Assembly (NCBI GenBank): GCA_045652705.1
Contig: JAZRUV010000029.1
Coordinates: forward strand, 25,500-89,499
Direction: 5' to 3'
Length of the DNA stretch: 64,000 bases
Source of the DNA: UMGS1649 sp045652705
GTDB lineage: Bacteria; Bacillota; Clostridia; TANB77; CAG-465
Shown: piece by piece, positions 22,683 through 31,946 of the stretch
How the letters are laid out: each line of letters opens with the position of its first letter
Position numbering within the stretch: the stretch's first letter is position 1
Notes under the pieces: generated by a model
Told to the model about the DNA's origin: nothing
The model's database searches: none
Seen by the model: the letters and a program-made list of their open reading frames with translations, nothing else
Translations under genes and position numbers: made by a program

Positions 22683-23837
22683 ATGTCAGAAAGATTTGTT
22701 TTAAATGAAACATCATATTTTGGAAGAGGTGCAAGAGCTGAACTTGCAAATGAAATTACCACAAGAGGATTTAAAAAAGTACTTGTTGTAACAGACAAGT
22801 CATTAGTAGCTTGTGGAGTTACAAAGAAAGTTACAGATGTACTAGATGAAGCTAATATAGAGTACACAGTATATTCAGAAGTAAAACCAAACCCAACAGT
22901 AAAAAATGTACAAGATGGAGTAGAAGTGTGCATTGCATTTGGTGCAGACGTTATTGTTGCAGTAGGTGGTGGCTCTGCAATGGATACTGCTAAAGGAATT
23001 AGCATAATAATGACAAACCCAGATAGAGCAGATGTTGTATCATTAAATGGATTATCTAACACTAAAAATAAAGGACTACCTATGATAGCTCTTCCTACAA
23101 CTCATGGAACAGCAGCAGAGGTTACAATTAACTATGTAATAACAGATGAGGAAAGAAAAATAAAAATGGTATGTGTTGACCCACACGATATACCAGTTCT
23201 AGCAATAGTAGATTCTGAGTTAATGGAAACATTACCAAAAGCAACAGCAGCAGCTACTGGTTTAGATGCTTTAACACATGCTGTTGAAGGATATATCACA
23301 AAAGGTCATAACATAATGGCGGATATGTTCCATATGAAAGCTATTGAATTAATATTTGCAAACTTACCAAAAGCAGTAAATGAAAAAGATGCTAAAGCAA
23401 TTGAAAACATGGCACTTGCTCAATATATAGCTGGAATGGGATTTTCAAATGTTGGCCTTGGTATAGTACACTCAATGGCTCACCAATTAGGAGCTGTTTA
23501 TGACACACCACATGGAATAGCTAACGCAATATTACTTCCAACTGTTATGAGATTTAACGGAGAAGTGTGCGCAGATAGATTTAAAGAAATACTAGCTAAT
23601 TTAGGCGTAGCTAATGCAAGTGACTTAACGGATAACGAAGCAGTTGAAATGTTCGTAGCAAAAATACAAGAATTATCTAAAGAAGTTGGTGTTACTCAAA
23701 CTGTTAAAGATACAGGATGTAAGGAAGAAGATTTAGAAATGTTAGCAGAAAAAGCTATGGAAGATCCATGTAAACCAGGAAATCCAAGAGAAGTAACTAA
23801 AGAAGACTTTGTTAGATTATATAAAGAGGCTATGTAA
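22683..23837 (+). CDS. fucO: Iron-dependent alcohol dehydrogenase, lactaldehyde reductase type
   Basis: 384 aa, group III Fe-ADH length. NAD-binding GGGSAMDTAKG (~98-108) and the iron ligands within TGLDALTHAVEGYI, MAHQLGAVYDTPHGIANAILLP (split MAHQLGAVYDTPHG and IANAILLP) are present. It most resembles FucO, which reduces L-lactaldehyde to propanediol with NADH, but close relatives act on 1,3-propanediol, butanol or ethanol. No fucose or rhamnose genes are nearby, so the substrate stays open. AGGAGGT precedes the ATG, and it has its own promoter and terminator. Confidence 0.85.
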   Translation: MSERFVLNETSYFGRGARAELANEITTRGFKKVLVVTDKSLVACGVTKKVTDVLDEANIEYTVYSEVKPNPTVKNVQDGVEVCIAFGADVIVAVGGGSAMDTAKGISIIMTNPDRADVVSLNGLSNTKNKGLPMIALPTTHGTAAEVTINYVITDEERKIKMVCVDPHDIPVLAIVDSELMETLPKATAAATGLDALTHAVEGYITKGHNIMADMFHMKAIELIFANLPKAVNEKDAKAIENMALAQYIAGMGFSNVGLGIVHSMAHQLGAVYDTPHGIANAILLPTVMRFNGEVCADRFKEILANLGVANASDLTDNEAVEMFVAKIQELSKEVGVTQTVKDTGCKEEDLEMLAEKAMEDPCKPGNPREVTKEDFVRLYKEAM

Positions 23838-23857
23838 TAAATTATAAAAATGCTAAT

Positions 23858-23896
23858 AAAAAGATTTCAAGACTTATTGTTTTGAAATCTTTTTAT
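23858..23896. terminator. Bidirectional terminator between fucO and tspO
   Basis: AAAAAGATTTCAA (23858-23870) is the exact reverse complement of TTGAAATCTTTTT (23882-23894). Confidence 0.9.
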
Positions 23897-23905
23897 TGTA
23901 TTTAT

Positions 23906-24361
23906 CTAATTATTAAGAATATATATAGCACTGTTTAAAACTAGAGCAAATGTAACCCAAATAGCATAAGGTATTTGTAAATAAGCAGCTGTTTTATTTA
24001 ACTTTGCAAATTCATATATCATATAAATAATTAGGCAAAGTAATAGTACTAACCATAATGCAGAGAATAAGAACCAGTTAAGCCTAAAGAAAAATAGTGA
24101 CCAGAGAGCATTAACACCTAGCTGCACAAAATACACTGTAAGAGCAGTTTTGTTATTTTCTTTTTTAGATATCATATATGAAGATATTCCCATTAGTATA
24201 TATAAAATACTCCACACTATAGGAAACAAAAAGCCGGGTGGAGCAAAAGACGGAGTTTTAATTTTTTCGTAAATATCTGTACTTCCACCAAGGAGATTTC
24301 CAATAAACCCTACTACTAAAGGAATAAGAATAAATATTATTAACTTTTTATATTTTTTCAT
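23906..24361 (-). CDS. tspO: TspO/MBR family tryptophan-rich sensory protein
   Basis: 151 aa with five membrane helices, normal for the family. Signature blocks are PSFAPPGFLFPIVWSILYIL and QLGVNALWSLFFFRLNWF. TspO proteins bind porphyrins or cholesterol-like ligands and affect tetrapyrrole handling or stress signalling; the bacterial role varies. It is transcribed alone, convergent with fucO and divergent from sleB. Confidence 0.9.
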   Translation of the reverse strand: MKKYKKLIIFILIPLVVGFIGNLLGGSTDIYEKIKTPSFAPPGFLFPIVWSILYILMGISSYMISKKENNKTALTVYFVQLGVNALWSLFFFRLNWFLFSALWLVLLLCLIIYMIYEFAKLNKTAAYLQIPYAIWVTFALVLNSAIYILNN

Positions 24362-24460
24362 TTTATCACCTTAATATATTTTATGAAAGTTAAAATTAAA
24401 TATACGTGTATATACGAATTAAAACGGTATAATTAAACAAACTTTGTACAAAATATTTGT

Positions 24461-25009
24461 ATGGAAAAGATAAGAAAAATGTTAAAAAATATAATATTAA
24501 TAACGGTTATAATAACAGCTTTAGTTATAGCATTATATATTTCATACAACTTAGAAAACATTGAAATATATGATGGTGTTTATGCTGCTATAAAAGACCA
24601 GAGCTCAACAAGTACAAAGAAAAATACAGACCAAAGTTCAATAGATAATTCTGGAGATATGGTTGACCTTTTAGCAAGACTCATAAATGGTGAGGCAAGG
24701 GGCGAACCATATAAAGGACAAGTGGCGGTTGGTGCTGTTGTAATGAATAGAGTTAAAAGTTCAGAGTTTCCAGATACGATATCTGGGGTTATATACCAAA
24801 AAGGACAATTTTCGTGTGTTACTGATGGACAGTTTAATAAAGCTATAGATGAAGATTCGACTGTATATAAAGCAGCACAAGAAGCAATAAATGGTTCTGA
24901 CCCTACCAACGGTTGTATTTTCTTTTATAATCCTAAAACAAGTAAAAGTAAATGGCTATATACAAGAACTACAGTTATAACTATTGGTAGTCACAGATTT
25001 GCAAAATAG
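24461..25009 (+). CDS. sleB: Cell wall hydrolase, SleB family (spore cortex lytic)
   Basis: 182 aa. One N-terminal membrane helix (~9-28) precedes a SleB/Hydrolase_2 catalytic domain (~66-180): LLARLINGEARGEPYKGQ with the catalytic Glu near 78, VGAVVMNRVKSSEFPDTIS and KGQFSCVTDGQFN. It is a lytic transglycosylase that opens spore cortex at germination. There is no N-terminal peptidoglycan-binding domain, unlike Bacillus SleB. Immediately downstream lies ypeB, its usual stabilising partner. No clear Shine-Dalgarno precedes the ATG. TATAAT at 24428 lacks a sigma-A -35 box, so a forespore sigma factor is likely. Confidence 0.88.
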   Translation: MEKIRKMLKNIILITVIITALVIALYISYNLENIEIYDGVYAAIKDQSSTSTKKNTDQSSIDNSGDMVDLLARLINGEARGEPYKGQVAVGAVVMNRVKSSEFPDTISGVIYQKGQFSCVTDGQFNKAIDEDSTVYKAAQEAINGSDPTNGCIFFYNPKTSKSKWLYTRTTVITIGSHRFAK

Positions 25010-25019
25010 AGGTGATAAT

Positions 25020-26417
25020 ATGCTCGCAAAATTAGAAAAGAAAATAACAGAATTTAAGAAGAGGCAAGACCCTAGATTTATAGGGGTATTTATGTTTGGA
25101 ATATTTGGATTTGTTACTCTTATAGCAATGAACTTTGCAAATGTATATGGAAGAGAAAAACAAAGTACTACAGATACATATAATAGAGCGATGTATGAGG
25201 TAATAACTAGTGTAAATAATGTGGATACATTGGTAGCAAAAGTAAGAATTACAATGTCCAATGAGTATAATATAGTTACTCTTTCTGAAATTACAACAGA
25301 AGCTACAAAAGCCAAAGAAAACTTAGGACAGCTTCCTGTAAATCAAGGGGCAATGGGAAATGTTTCTAAGTTTTTTAGTCAGGTTATAGGGTACTCACAA
25401 GCCCTTACAAAAAAGTTAGCAAATAAAAATGAGTTAACAGATGAAGACCATAAAAACTTAAAGAAAATAAATGATGTGTCGAACAATTTAAATAGTACCC
25501 TTCAAGACATATATGTAGATTTAACTCAAGGTAGGCTTAAATGGGATGAAGTAGAACAAGTGGCAACATATAAATTAAATCAGGATAAAAATAAGTTGGA
25601 ATTAAGTGGACTAGAAAAAGTTAAAGATGAGCTAGAAGATTATGAAGGATTAATTTATGATGGTGCATACTCAAGCCATATAGAATCATCTAAGCCTAAG
25701 GCTTTAACAGATAAAGAGGTTACAGTAGCTGAAGCTAGTAAAAAGGTAAGACAGTGCGTAAAAAATGCAACAGATAGAGAAATAGAAGAAGTTATATATA
25801 ATGGAGAGTCGAAGGGTAAATTAGATTTGTATAATTTTGAGGTTAAATTTAAAGATACAGATTATACAATAGACGTAGATGTAACAAAACAAGATGGAAT
25901 GTTAGTACTACTTATGTCAGATAGACCAGTTGAAGAAAAGATAATAGAAATAGAAACAGCAAAAGAAATAGGAGATAAGTATTTACAAAGTTTAGGATTA
26001 AGTAATTTTGAATCAACTTATTACCAAACGACACAAAATATGACTACAATAAATTATGCTGCTGTGCAAGATGGTGTACTTCTTTATCCAGATTTAATAA
26101 AGGTAAAAATTGCAATGGATACAGGTGAAGTATGCTCTGTTGAATGTACAGGATACATATTTAATCATACTCAAAGAAGCAATTTAATACCGATGATATC
26201 AGAAAATCAAGCTAAGGCAAGTTTGAGTAAAGATATGAAACTTGAAAAGATAAGACTTGCAGTAATTCCAACCGATTCAAATAAAGAAGTGTTAACATAT
26301 GAATTTAAGGGAACAATAGAGGATAATACGTTTTTAATATATATTAATGCTAGAACAGGTAAAGAGGAAAACATATTAATTCTTCTTAAAACAGAAGGTG
26401 GACTTCTTACTATTTAG
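25020..26417 (+). CDS. ypeB: Germination protein YpeB
   Basis: 465 aa. One N-terminal membrane helix (~20-42) precedes an extracytoplasmic region with two or three PepSY-like domains in the second half (for example TVAEASKKVRQCVKNATDRE and ETAKEIGDKYLQSLGLSNFE). YpeB and SleB depend on each other for stability in the spore. The ATG at 25020 has AGGTGAT 5 nt before it and follows the sleB stop by 10 bp. An upstream in-frame GTG at 24984 would overlap sleB and is unlikely. Confidence 0.9.
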   Translation: MLAKLEKKITEFKKRQDPRFIGVFMFGIFGFVTLIAMNFANVYGREKQSTTDTYNRAMYEVITSVNNVDTLVAKVRITMSNEYNIVTLSEITTEATKAKENLGQLPVNQGAMGNVSKFFSQVIGYSQALTKKLANKNELTDEDHKNLKKINDVSNNLNSTLQDIYVDLTQGRLKWDEVEQVATYKLNQDKNKLELSGLEKVKDELEDYEGLIYDGAYSSHIESSKPKALTDKEVTVAEASKKVRQCVKNATDREIEEVIYNGESKGKLDLYNFEVKFKDTDYTIDVDVTKQDGMLVLLMSDRPVEEKIIEIETAKEIGDKYLQSLGLSNFESTYYQTTQNMTTINYAAVQDGVLLYPDLIKVKIAMDTGEVCSVECTGYIFNHTQRSNLIPMISENQAKASLSKDMKLEKIRLAVIPTDSNKEVLTYEFKGTIEDNTFLIYINARTGKEENILILLKTEGGLLTI

Positions 26418-26474
26418 AAAACTACTGTTGCAATTTTAAATTCTTTAGACTAAAATATATTTAGGTGATAAATT

Positions 26475-27650
26475 ATGTATGGAATTGCTTTAGAAGGTGG
26501 AGGAATGAAAGGTGCATATCACATAGGTGCTGTAAAAGCTATACGTGAATGCGGATATGATATAGGAGCATATGTTGGTACTTCTATAGGTTCATTTAAT
26601 GCTGCTGTACTTGCACAAGGAGATTTTGAAAAATTGTATAAACAGTGGTATAATGGCTCATCGGCATTGGGTATAGATTTAAAAGAAAAAGAATTAAATA
26701 AATTATTTAGCAAAAAGCTAGATATAGATAGCGTTAAATATTGGGCTAAATTTGTTACAGATAGTTTTGCAAATAAAGGTATAGATTCTTCTAGATTAAA
26801 ATCGTTATATGATTCATTTATAGACGAAGAAAAATTAAGGAGTTCTAGTATAGACTATGGTATGGTAACAGTGTCTTTAACAGATAGAAAACCAGTATAT
26901 ATGTTTAAAGAAGAAATCCCAGAAGGCCTTATATCTACTTATGTATTAGCAAGTTCATATCTACCAGTATTTAAACAAGATAAAATATTAAATGATGATA
27001 AGCTTTATCTAGATGGTGGCTTTTATGATAATTGCCCAATAATACTTCTTAAGAAAAAGGGGTATACGGATATAATTGAGGTAAGAACAAAAGCTTTAGG
27101 CGTAAGCAAAAGAGTAAACAGAAAAGGATTAAATATTATAACGATATCTCCTTCAAAAGAATTAGGCGGAATTGTTTTAAGCGACAATAAAATGGTAAGG
27201 AAAAATATCCAAATGGGATATTTTGATGCTATGCGTGTCCTTAAAGGATATATTGGAGATAAGTATTATGTTGTTCCTACAGAAAACGATAAAGCATTTA
27301 GCATGTTATTAAATCTTACAGATGAACAGATATTAAAAATAATTGATGAAACCAAGATCACTGGTATAGACAATCTGGAACCTAAAAAGATTTTGTTTGA
27401 AAAGGCGCTTCCGTTGATACAAACAAAATTAAAAAATATGGATACAAATACATACCAAAAATTAATTATTTCTATGATAGAGTATCTTACTGATGAAGAA
27501 TTAAAAATATATAAATTATATACTTTTGAAGAATTAATTACAGAGTTTAAAAAGAAAATACCAAAACTATTAAAAGAAGAGAAAAATAGTTTAATAAAAA
27601 ATGGAGTAAATATTTTAATGCTAAAATTGTTAAAAGAACTCGAATTATAA
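26475..27650 (+). CDS. Patatin-like phospholipase
   Basis: 391 aa. Patatin catalytic architecture: oxyanion GGGMKG at 8-13, nucleophile G-T-S-I-G at 35-39 (Ser37) and the Asp of DGG near 180. The C-terminal ~200 aa is helical and lysine-rich, with no recognised domain. It would hydrolyse acyl ester bonds of lipids in the cytoplasm. TTAGGTGATAA precedes the ATG. It follows ypeB by 57 bp and may be co-expressed, but a role in germination is not established. Confidence 0.9.
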   Translation: MYGIALEGGGMKGAYHIGAVKAIRECGYDIGAYVGTSIGSFNAAVLAQGDFEKLYKQWYNGSSALGIDLKEKELNKLFSKKLDIDSVKYWAKFVTDSFANKGIDSSRLKSLYDSFIDEEKLRSSSIDYGMVTVSLTDRKPVYMFKEEIPEGLISTYVLASSYLPVFKQDKILNDDKLYLDGGFYDNCPIILLKKKGYTDIIEVRTKALGVSKRVNRKGLNIITISPSKELGGIVLSDNKMVRKNIQMGYFDAMRVLKGYIGDKYYVVPTENDKAFSMLLNLTDEQILKIIDETKITGIDNLEPKKILFEKALPLIQTKLKNMDTNTYQKLIISMIEYLTDEELKIYKLYTFEELITEFKKKIPKLLKEEKNSLIKNGVNILMLKLLKELEL

Positions 27651-27693
27651 CAACTAATAGCAAAACGCTTTTAAATTAAATTTAGATATAGTA

Positions 27694-27735
27694 CAATAAG
27701 TTTATAAAAGTATTAAACTCAAAATAAACTTATTG
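27694..27735 (+). promoter_or_regulatory. Perfect 11-bp inverted repeat in the spoIIID leader
   Basis: CAATAAGTTTA (27694-27704) and TAAACTTATTG (27725-27735) enclose a 20-nt AT-rich loop. The right arm ends at the GGGGG ribosome site. GTACAAT (27691-27697), overlapping the left arm, resembles a sigma-E -10 box (CATACAAT). The repeat could be an operator (SpoIIID autoregulates in Bacillus) or an mRNA hairpin. Confidence 0.5.
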
Positions 27736-27746
27736 GGGGATGTAAA

Positions 27747-28022
27747 ATGAAAAATGTTAATAGGTATGAAATGATACGGTATGCAACATACTTTGCCCAA
27801 AATCAGACAACGGTTAGAGGTGTTGCAAAACATTTTGGAGTATCTAAGACACACGTACATAATCAACTAGTTCTAATGACGGAAATTAAATTCCGTCACG
27901 AAAGAAATCAGAAGCTTAGTAAAGCAGTAAGAGAATTATTGGATAAAAATAAACGTGAGCGGCATATTAGAGGTGGCAATGCAACAAAATTAAAATATCT
28001 TAACAGGACGAAAAATAAATAG
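27747..28022 (+). CDS. spoIIID: Stage III sporulation regulator SpoIIID
   Basis: 91 aa. A helix-turn-helix at ~20-47 (TTVRGVAKHFGVSKTHVHNQ), the basic tail RHIRGGNATKLKYL and the overall length match SpoIIID, the mother-cell DNA-binding protein that modulates sigma-E and sigma-K genes. The N terminus (RYEMIRYATYFAQNQ) diverges somewhat from the Bacillus form. GGGGGA lies upstream, and a strong terminator starts at the stop codon. It is a single-gene unit. Confidence 0.88.
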   Translation: MKNVNRYEMIRYATYFAQNQTTVRGVAKHFGVSKTHVHNQLVLMTEIKFRHERNQKLSKAVRELLDKNKRERHIRGGNATKLKYLNRTKNK

Positions 28023-28050
28023 TAGAAGACAAAATGTCTTCTACTATTTT
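28021..28050 (+). terminator. Terminator of spoIIID
   Basis: AGTAGAAGAC (28021-28030) pairs with GTCTTCTACT (28036-28045), then ATTTT. The stop codon lies in the left arm. Confidence 0.9.
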
Positions 28051-28083
28051 ATGTCTTGTTATGTGCTGGATATATTCAATATA

Positions 28084-28112
28084 TTTACATTTATAGCTTT
28101 GTATGATATAAT
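28084..28112 (+). promoter_or_regulatory. Promoter of the 175-aa hypothetical gene
   Basis: TTTACA 28084-28089, 17 bp, TATAAT 28107-28112. Confidence 0.7.
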
Positions 28113-28162
28113 AAATACTGCAAAAGAACAAAACGAAAATAAATTTATTGGAGGAACAAGAT

Positions 28163-28690
28163 ATGGATATACTTATCCCTAATGTTGATGTACCATCTAC
28201 AAAAGAAATCGGATTAGATACTTTGCCACTTGCATCTAGTTATGCTAAAGATGCTATTTTAAGCCAAAGGAAAAGAATAGATGAAATCATTTTAGCAAAT
28301 ATGGATAAGAGTTATCCGGCTATCGAACTGTCCTTTGGACTTTTTGATGAAATTGAACGAGAAATGTTTGCAAATGGATGGTGTAAACAAGAGGGTGGTT
28401 GGTGGCATCCTATTGGGCTCATAGAACGGTATACAGAAGTTCAAATAAAGGATGAAGAAAACAAAGTAATATCGGCAGCAACTTTTTATAATTCAACAAT
28501 GAAACAGCAGCTTATAGAATTACATGCAGAAATTGATAAAGCACGAGAAAAAGGTTTAAGAAGTGTCGAGTTAAAATTCCCCCTTTATCAAGTAATTGTA
28601 GATAAACTAAAGGAACAAGGGTGGAATGTTTATGTTCATAATAATTTTTATAGCAGTGCAACACCATATACGTCGCTTAAAGCTAAATAA
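28163..28690 (+). CDS. Hypothetical protein with an internal repeat
   Basis: 175 aa, soluble. Two related segments are visible: AIELSFGLFDEIEREMFANGW (split at 20: AIELSFGLFDEIEREMFANG then W) and SVELKFPLYQVIVDKLKEQG then W, each about 30 aa in a beta-helix pattern, suggesting an ancient duplication. No family was recognised. The ATG at 28163 has GGAGG 8 nt upstream. A TTG in frame at 28148 lies before the Shine-Dalgarno. It is a single-gene unit with its own promoter and terminator. Confidence 0.65.
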   Translation: MDILIPNVDVPSTKEIGLDTLPLASSYAKDAILSQRKRIDEIILANMDKSYPAIELSFGLFDEIEREMFANGWCKQEGGWWHPIGLIERYTEVQIKDEENKVISAATFYNSTMKQQLIELHAEIDKAREKGLRSVELKFPLYQVIVDKLKEQGWNVYVHNNFYSSATPYTSLKAK

Positions 28691-28701
28691 TAGTAATTGT
28701 T

Positions 28702-28735
28702 TGCAGAGAGATTAAATATCTCTCTGCAATTTTCT
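28702..28735 (+). terminator. Terminator of the 175-aa gene
   Basis: TGCAGAGAGA (28702-28711) pairs perfectly with TCTCTCTGCA (28719-28728), then ATTTTCTTT. Confidence 0.9.
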
Positions 28736-28770
28736 TTATGTTTTTAAATGTATTTTAAGTTCGTTTTTCA

Positions 28771-28799
28771 TTGACAAAAAGGTGCATAGAAGGTATACT
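28771..28799 (+). promoter_or_regulatory. Promoter of the DUF6873-pcrA run
   Basis: TTGACA 28771-28776, 17 bp, TATACT 28794-28799. The transcript would start only about 11 nt before the GTG, just at the AAGGTGAT ribosome site. Confidence 0.75.
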
Positions 28800-28816
28800 T
28801 TTACCAAGGTGATTTT

Positions 28817-29560
28817 GTGACAAAATATGCAGTTGTAGATTTCAGGATGAGAAAAATTGAAAAAGAATATATAAAGTCGTTAGGCTATGAAATAATAGAA
28901 AATGGATTTAATTTAAACACGTATGATGAGATAGCATCACATGTGGATATATATTATTTAAAGGTAGGAGATATGGTGTTTTCAGCACCAGAGAAAAAAG
29001 GATTAGTACCTTTTACTACAGTATCGTGTACTACTCCTATAGGACGAGACTATCCAACAGATATTCCATATAACGTATGTGTAGTTGGAAATAATGCAGT
29101 GCATAATTTTAAATATACAGATAATATAGTTAAATTCTATTTAGAAAGGCACGGATATAATTTAATAGATGTTGAACAAGGGTATGCTAATTGTAGCACT
29201 TGTGTATTAGATGACAATTCTTGCATTACATCAGATATGGGTATCGCAAAGGCTTTAATGGATGCTGGTGTAGATACACTTTATGCATATGAACCAGATA
29301 TTAAATTAAAGAAAAGACTTAGTGATATATTTAAAGATGAGTCTCGTATGAGTTTTGTGGATTCTAAAATGCAGGGCTTTATTGGAGGTGCGATGGCACG
29401 CCTAGGTGATACAGTTGTGTTATTTGGGGATGTACAAAATTTAGTTAATGGTACTAAAATACAGAGGTTTATAGAAAAGAAAGGGTTAAAATTCCATCAT
29501 TTTGAAGGACTAGATGTAGTAGATTATGGTGGAGTATTAGAGGTTATAGTTAATGAGTAG
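28817..29560 (+). CDS. DUF6873 family (GME-fold) protein
   Basis: 247 aa, GTG start with AAGGTGAT just upstream. GYANCSTCVLDDNSCITSD, then a GVDTLY strand and QGFIGGAMARLGDTVVLFGD, match the DUF6873 family, predicted to adopt the guanidino-group-modifying enzyme fold (as in amidinotransferases or arginine deiminase). No activity can be assigned. It overlaps the pcrA start by 8 bp, so expression is coupled to the helicase. Confidence 0.75.
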   Translation: MTKYAVVDFRMRKIEKEYIKSLGYEIIENGFNLNTYDEIASHVDIYYLKVGDMVFSAPEKKGLVPFTTVSCTTPIGRDYPTDIPYNVCVVGNNAVHNFKYTDNIVKFYLERHGYNLIDVEQGYANCSTCVLDDNSCITSDMGIAKALMDAGVDTLYAYEPDIKLKKRLSDIFKDESRMSFVDSKMQGFIGGAMARLGDTVVLFGDVQNLVNGTKIQRFIEKKGLKFHHFEGLDVVDYGGVLEVIVNE

Positions 29561-31910
29561 TTTATTAGATGGATTAAACAGCGTGCAAAGAGAAGCTGCG
29601 TCATATACAGATGGTCCACTTTTAATACTGGCAGGTGCAGGAAGTGGGAAAACAAGAGTATTAACATATAGAATAGCGTATCTTTTAGAACAAGGTATAT
29701 GCAGACCATGGGAAATTCTTGCTATTACTTTTACAAACAAAGCAGCAAAAGAAATGAAAGAAAGAGTAGAAGGACTAGTAGGAGAAAATGCAAAGGATAT
29801 ATGGCTTGGAACATTCCATAGTATATGTGTAAGAATATTAAAAAGGGAAATAGAATGTTTAGGTTACACAAGAGACTTTAATATATTAGACGAACTAGAC
29901 AAACAAAAAGTATTAAAAGAAATAATGAAAAAAATGGACATAGATGAAAAAAACTATGGTGTAAGTTATATAGTAAGTGAAATAAGCAAGGCAAAAGATG
30001 TATTAAAAAGTCCAGAAACATATATTAAAGAAGCACAAGGAGATTATAGAAAAGAAACAATTGGTAAGGTGTATAGTGAATACCAAAGAACTTTAAAAGC
30101 AAATAACTCACTAGACTTTGATGATATCTTATGCTTAACCGTTGAAGTATTTAAGAATAGTCCGGATAGACTTATGTATTACCAAAATAAGTTTAAACAT
30201 ATTCTAGTTGATGAGTATCAAGATACAAACCATGTTCAGTTTATATTAATTAGTATGCTTGCAAGTGCACACGGCAATATTTGTGTTGTAGGTGATGAAT
30301 CGCAAAGTATATATGCATTCCGTGGAGCAGATATATCTAATATACTAGATTTTGAAAAGGAATACGACCAAGCGAAAATTATAAAGCTTGAACAAAATTA
30401 TAGAAGTACAAAAACAATACTTAATGCGGCTAATGCTGTTATAAACAACAATACTTCTAAAATAGACAAGAATCTTTGGACAGAAAATGATGAAGGTGAA
30501 AAAATTAAGTATTTTACTTCTAAAAACGAATACGAAGAAGTAGATTATATAGTAGATAAAATAGATGCAATGTGTAGAACTGGAAAGTACACATATAAAG
30601 ATTTTGCACTTCTTTATAGAACAAATGCGCAAAGCCGTGTTATAGAAGACGTATTTATGCGTGCAGGTACACCATACAAACTTATTGGTGGAACAAAGTT
30701 CTATTCAAGAAAAGAAATTAAAGATATGGTAGCTTACTTAAAATTAATAAATAACTTAAAAGATAACGTGTCTTTAACCAGAATAATAAACGAACCTAAA
30801 AGAGGAATTGGGGACACTTCTGTATATAGAGTAAGGGATAGAGCAGAAGAGGTAGGCTTAAGTATATTTGAATATATTTCAGAACCTGCCAATATTGCAG
30901 AACTTAGATGTTCAAATGCCATGACAAACTTTGTAACTCTAATTTCGGATTTAAATGCTATGAAAGATAGCCTAACACCATCTGAACTTATGAAAAAGGT
31001 GTTGGAGCTTACAGGTTATGAAGCAGAACTAATGAAGGATAAGACTGCTGAAAATGAATCTAGACTAGAAAATATTTATGAGTTTATTGGTGTTGCAAAA
31101 GAGTTTGAAGAGGAAGAAGTAGAAAATACTCTTTCAGATTTCTTAGATAGCATTGCTCTTGTTGCAGATGTAGATAACTTAGAAGAGGGAACAGAAGCAG
31201 TAACTTTAATGACTATGCACAATGCAAAAGGTCTAGAATATCCAGTTGTATTTATAGTAGGTTTAGAAGAAGGACTATTTCCGTCTAAACGTTCGTTAGA
31301 TGAAGACAAAGGCGTAGAAGAAGAAAGAAGACTTTGCTATGTTGCAATAACACGTGCAAAACAAGAATTATTCTTAACTAATGCACGTCAAAGAACGATG
31401 TATGGTATGACAACAACTACAATACCATCTCGTTTTACTGAAGAAATTCCAAATGAGTATTTAGATGAATCAGCAAGAGAGAATCTAGAACTAGGCAGAA
31501 GAAAGCAAGAAAAATATACAGATAATGAATATGCTAAAGTTGAAAGTTGGTTGTCGAATACGTTAAATTCAATGGATAGAGATAGTGATTATTCTTACTC
31601 TAGTTCATACAATTCTTCATATAGCAATTCATATAGTTCTTATGGAAGACGTGCTGGAGCAAGCGTGAGTAGTTCAGTCGGAATAGATGCATCAAGCTTC
31701 TTGAAGAATATGAATATTGGAAGTGTGACTAAGAATGAATCATCAACGGGCGTTAAAGCAGGGGATAAAGTAAAACACAAAAAGTTTGGCATAGGAATAG
31801 TGAAAAATATTAATTCCGATGACGATATGGTGGTTGCAGAAATAAACTTTGAAAAGTTTGGAATGAAACGATTAATTGTAACGGGAACAACATTAGAAGT
31901 TGTTGGATAA
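29553..31910 (+). CDS. pcrA: ATP-dependent DNA helicase PcrA/UvrD
   Basis: 785 aa, superfamily 1A. Walker A AGAGSGKT at 27-34, DEYQDTN near 222 (motif II), QNYRSTKTILNAAN, GTKFYSRKEIKD, TMHNAKGLEYPVVF and VAITRAKQELFL. It ends with the C-terminal Tudor-like domain (GDKVKHKKFGIGIVKNI) that contacts RNA polymerase in PcrA. It acts in repair, replication fork rescue and R-loop removal. A Ser/Tyr-rich low-complexity linker (~680-705, SYSSSYNSSYSNSYSSYG) precedes that domain. Confidence 0.96.
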   Translation: MSSLLDGLNSVQREAASYTDGPLLILAGAGSGKTRVLTYRIAYLLEQGICRPWEILAITFTNKAAKEMKERVEGLVGENAKDIWLGTFHSICVRILKREIECLGYTRDFNILDELDKQKVLKEIMKKMDIDEKNYGVSYIVSEISKAKDVLKSPETYIKEAQGDYRKETIGKVYSEYQRTLKANNSLDFDDILCLTVEVFKNSPDRLMYYQNKFKHILVDEYQDTNHVQFILISMLASAHGNICVVGDESQSIYAFRGADISNILDFEKEYDQAKIIKLEQNYRSTKTILNAANAVINNNTSKIDKNLWTENDEGEKIKYFTSKNEYEEVDYIVDKIDAMCRTGKYTYKDFALLYRTNAQSRVIEDVFMRAGTPYKLIGGTKFYSRKEIKDMVAYLKLINNLKDNVSLTRIINEPKRGIGDTSVYRVRDRAEEVGLSIFEYISEPANIAELRCSNAMTNFVTLISDLNAMKDSLTPSELMKKVLELTGYEAELMKDKTAENESRLENIYEFIGVAKEFEEEEVENTLSDFLDSIALVADVDNLEEGTEAVTLMTMHNAKGLEYPVVFIVGLEEGLFPSKRSLDEDKGVEEERRLCYVAITRAKQELFLTNARQRTMYGMTTTTIPSRFTEEIPNEYLDESARENLELGRRKQEKYTDNEYAKVESWLSNTLNSMDRDSDYSYSSSYNSSYSNSYSSYGRRAGASVSSSVGIDASSFLKNMNIGSVTKNESSTGVKAGDKVKHKKFGIGIVKNINSDDDMVVAEINFEKFGMKRLIVTGTTLEVVG

Positions 31911-31946
31911 TGTAGTATAATTGGTTGATTAAGAGAGGTTATTTAA

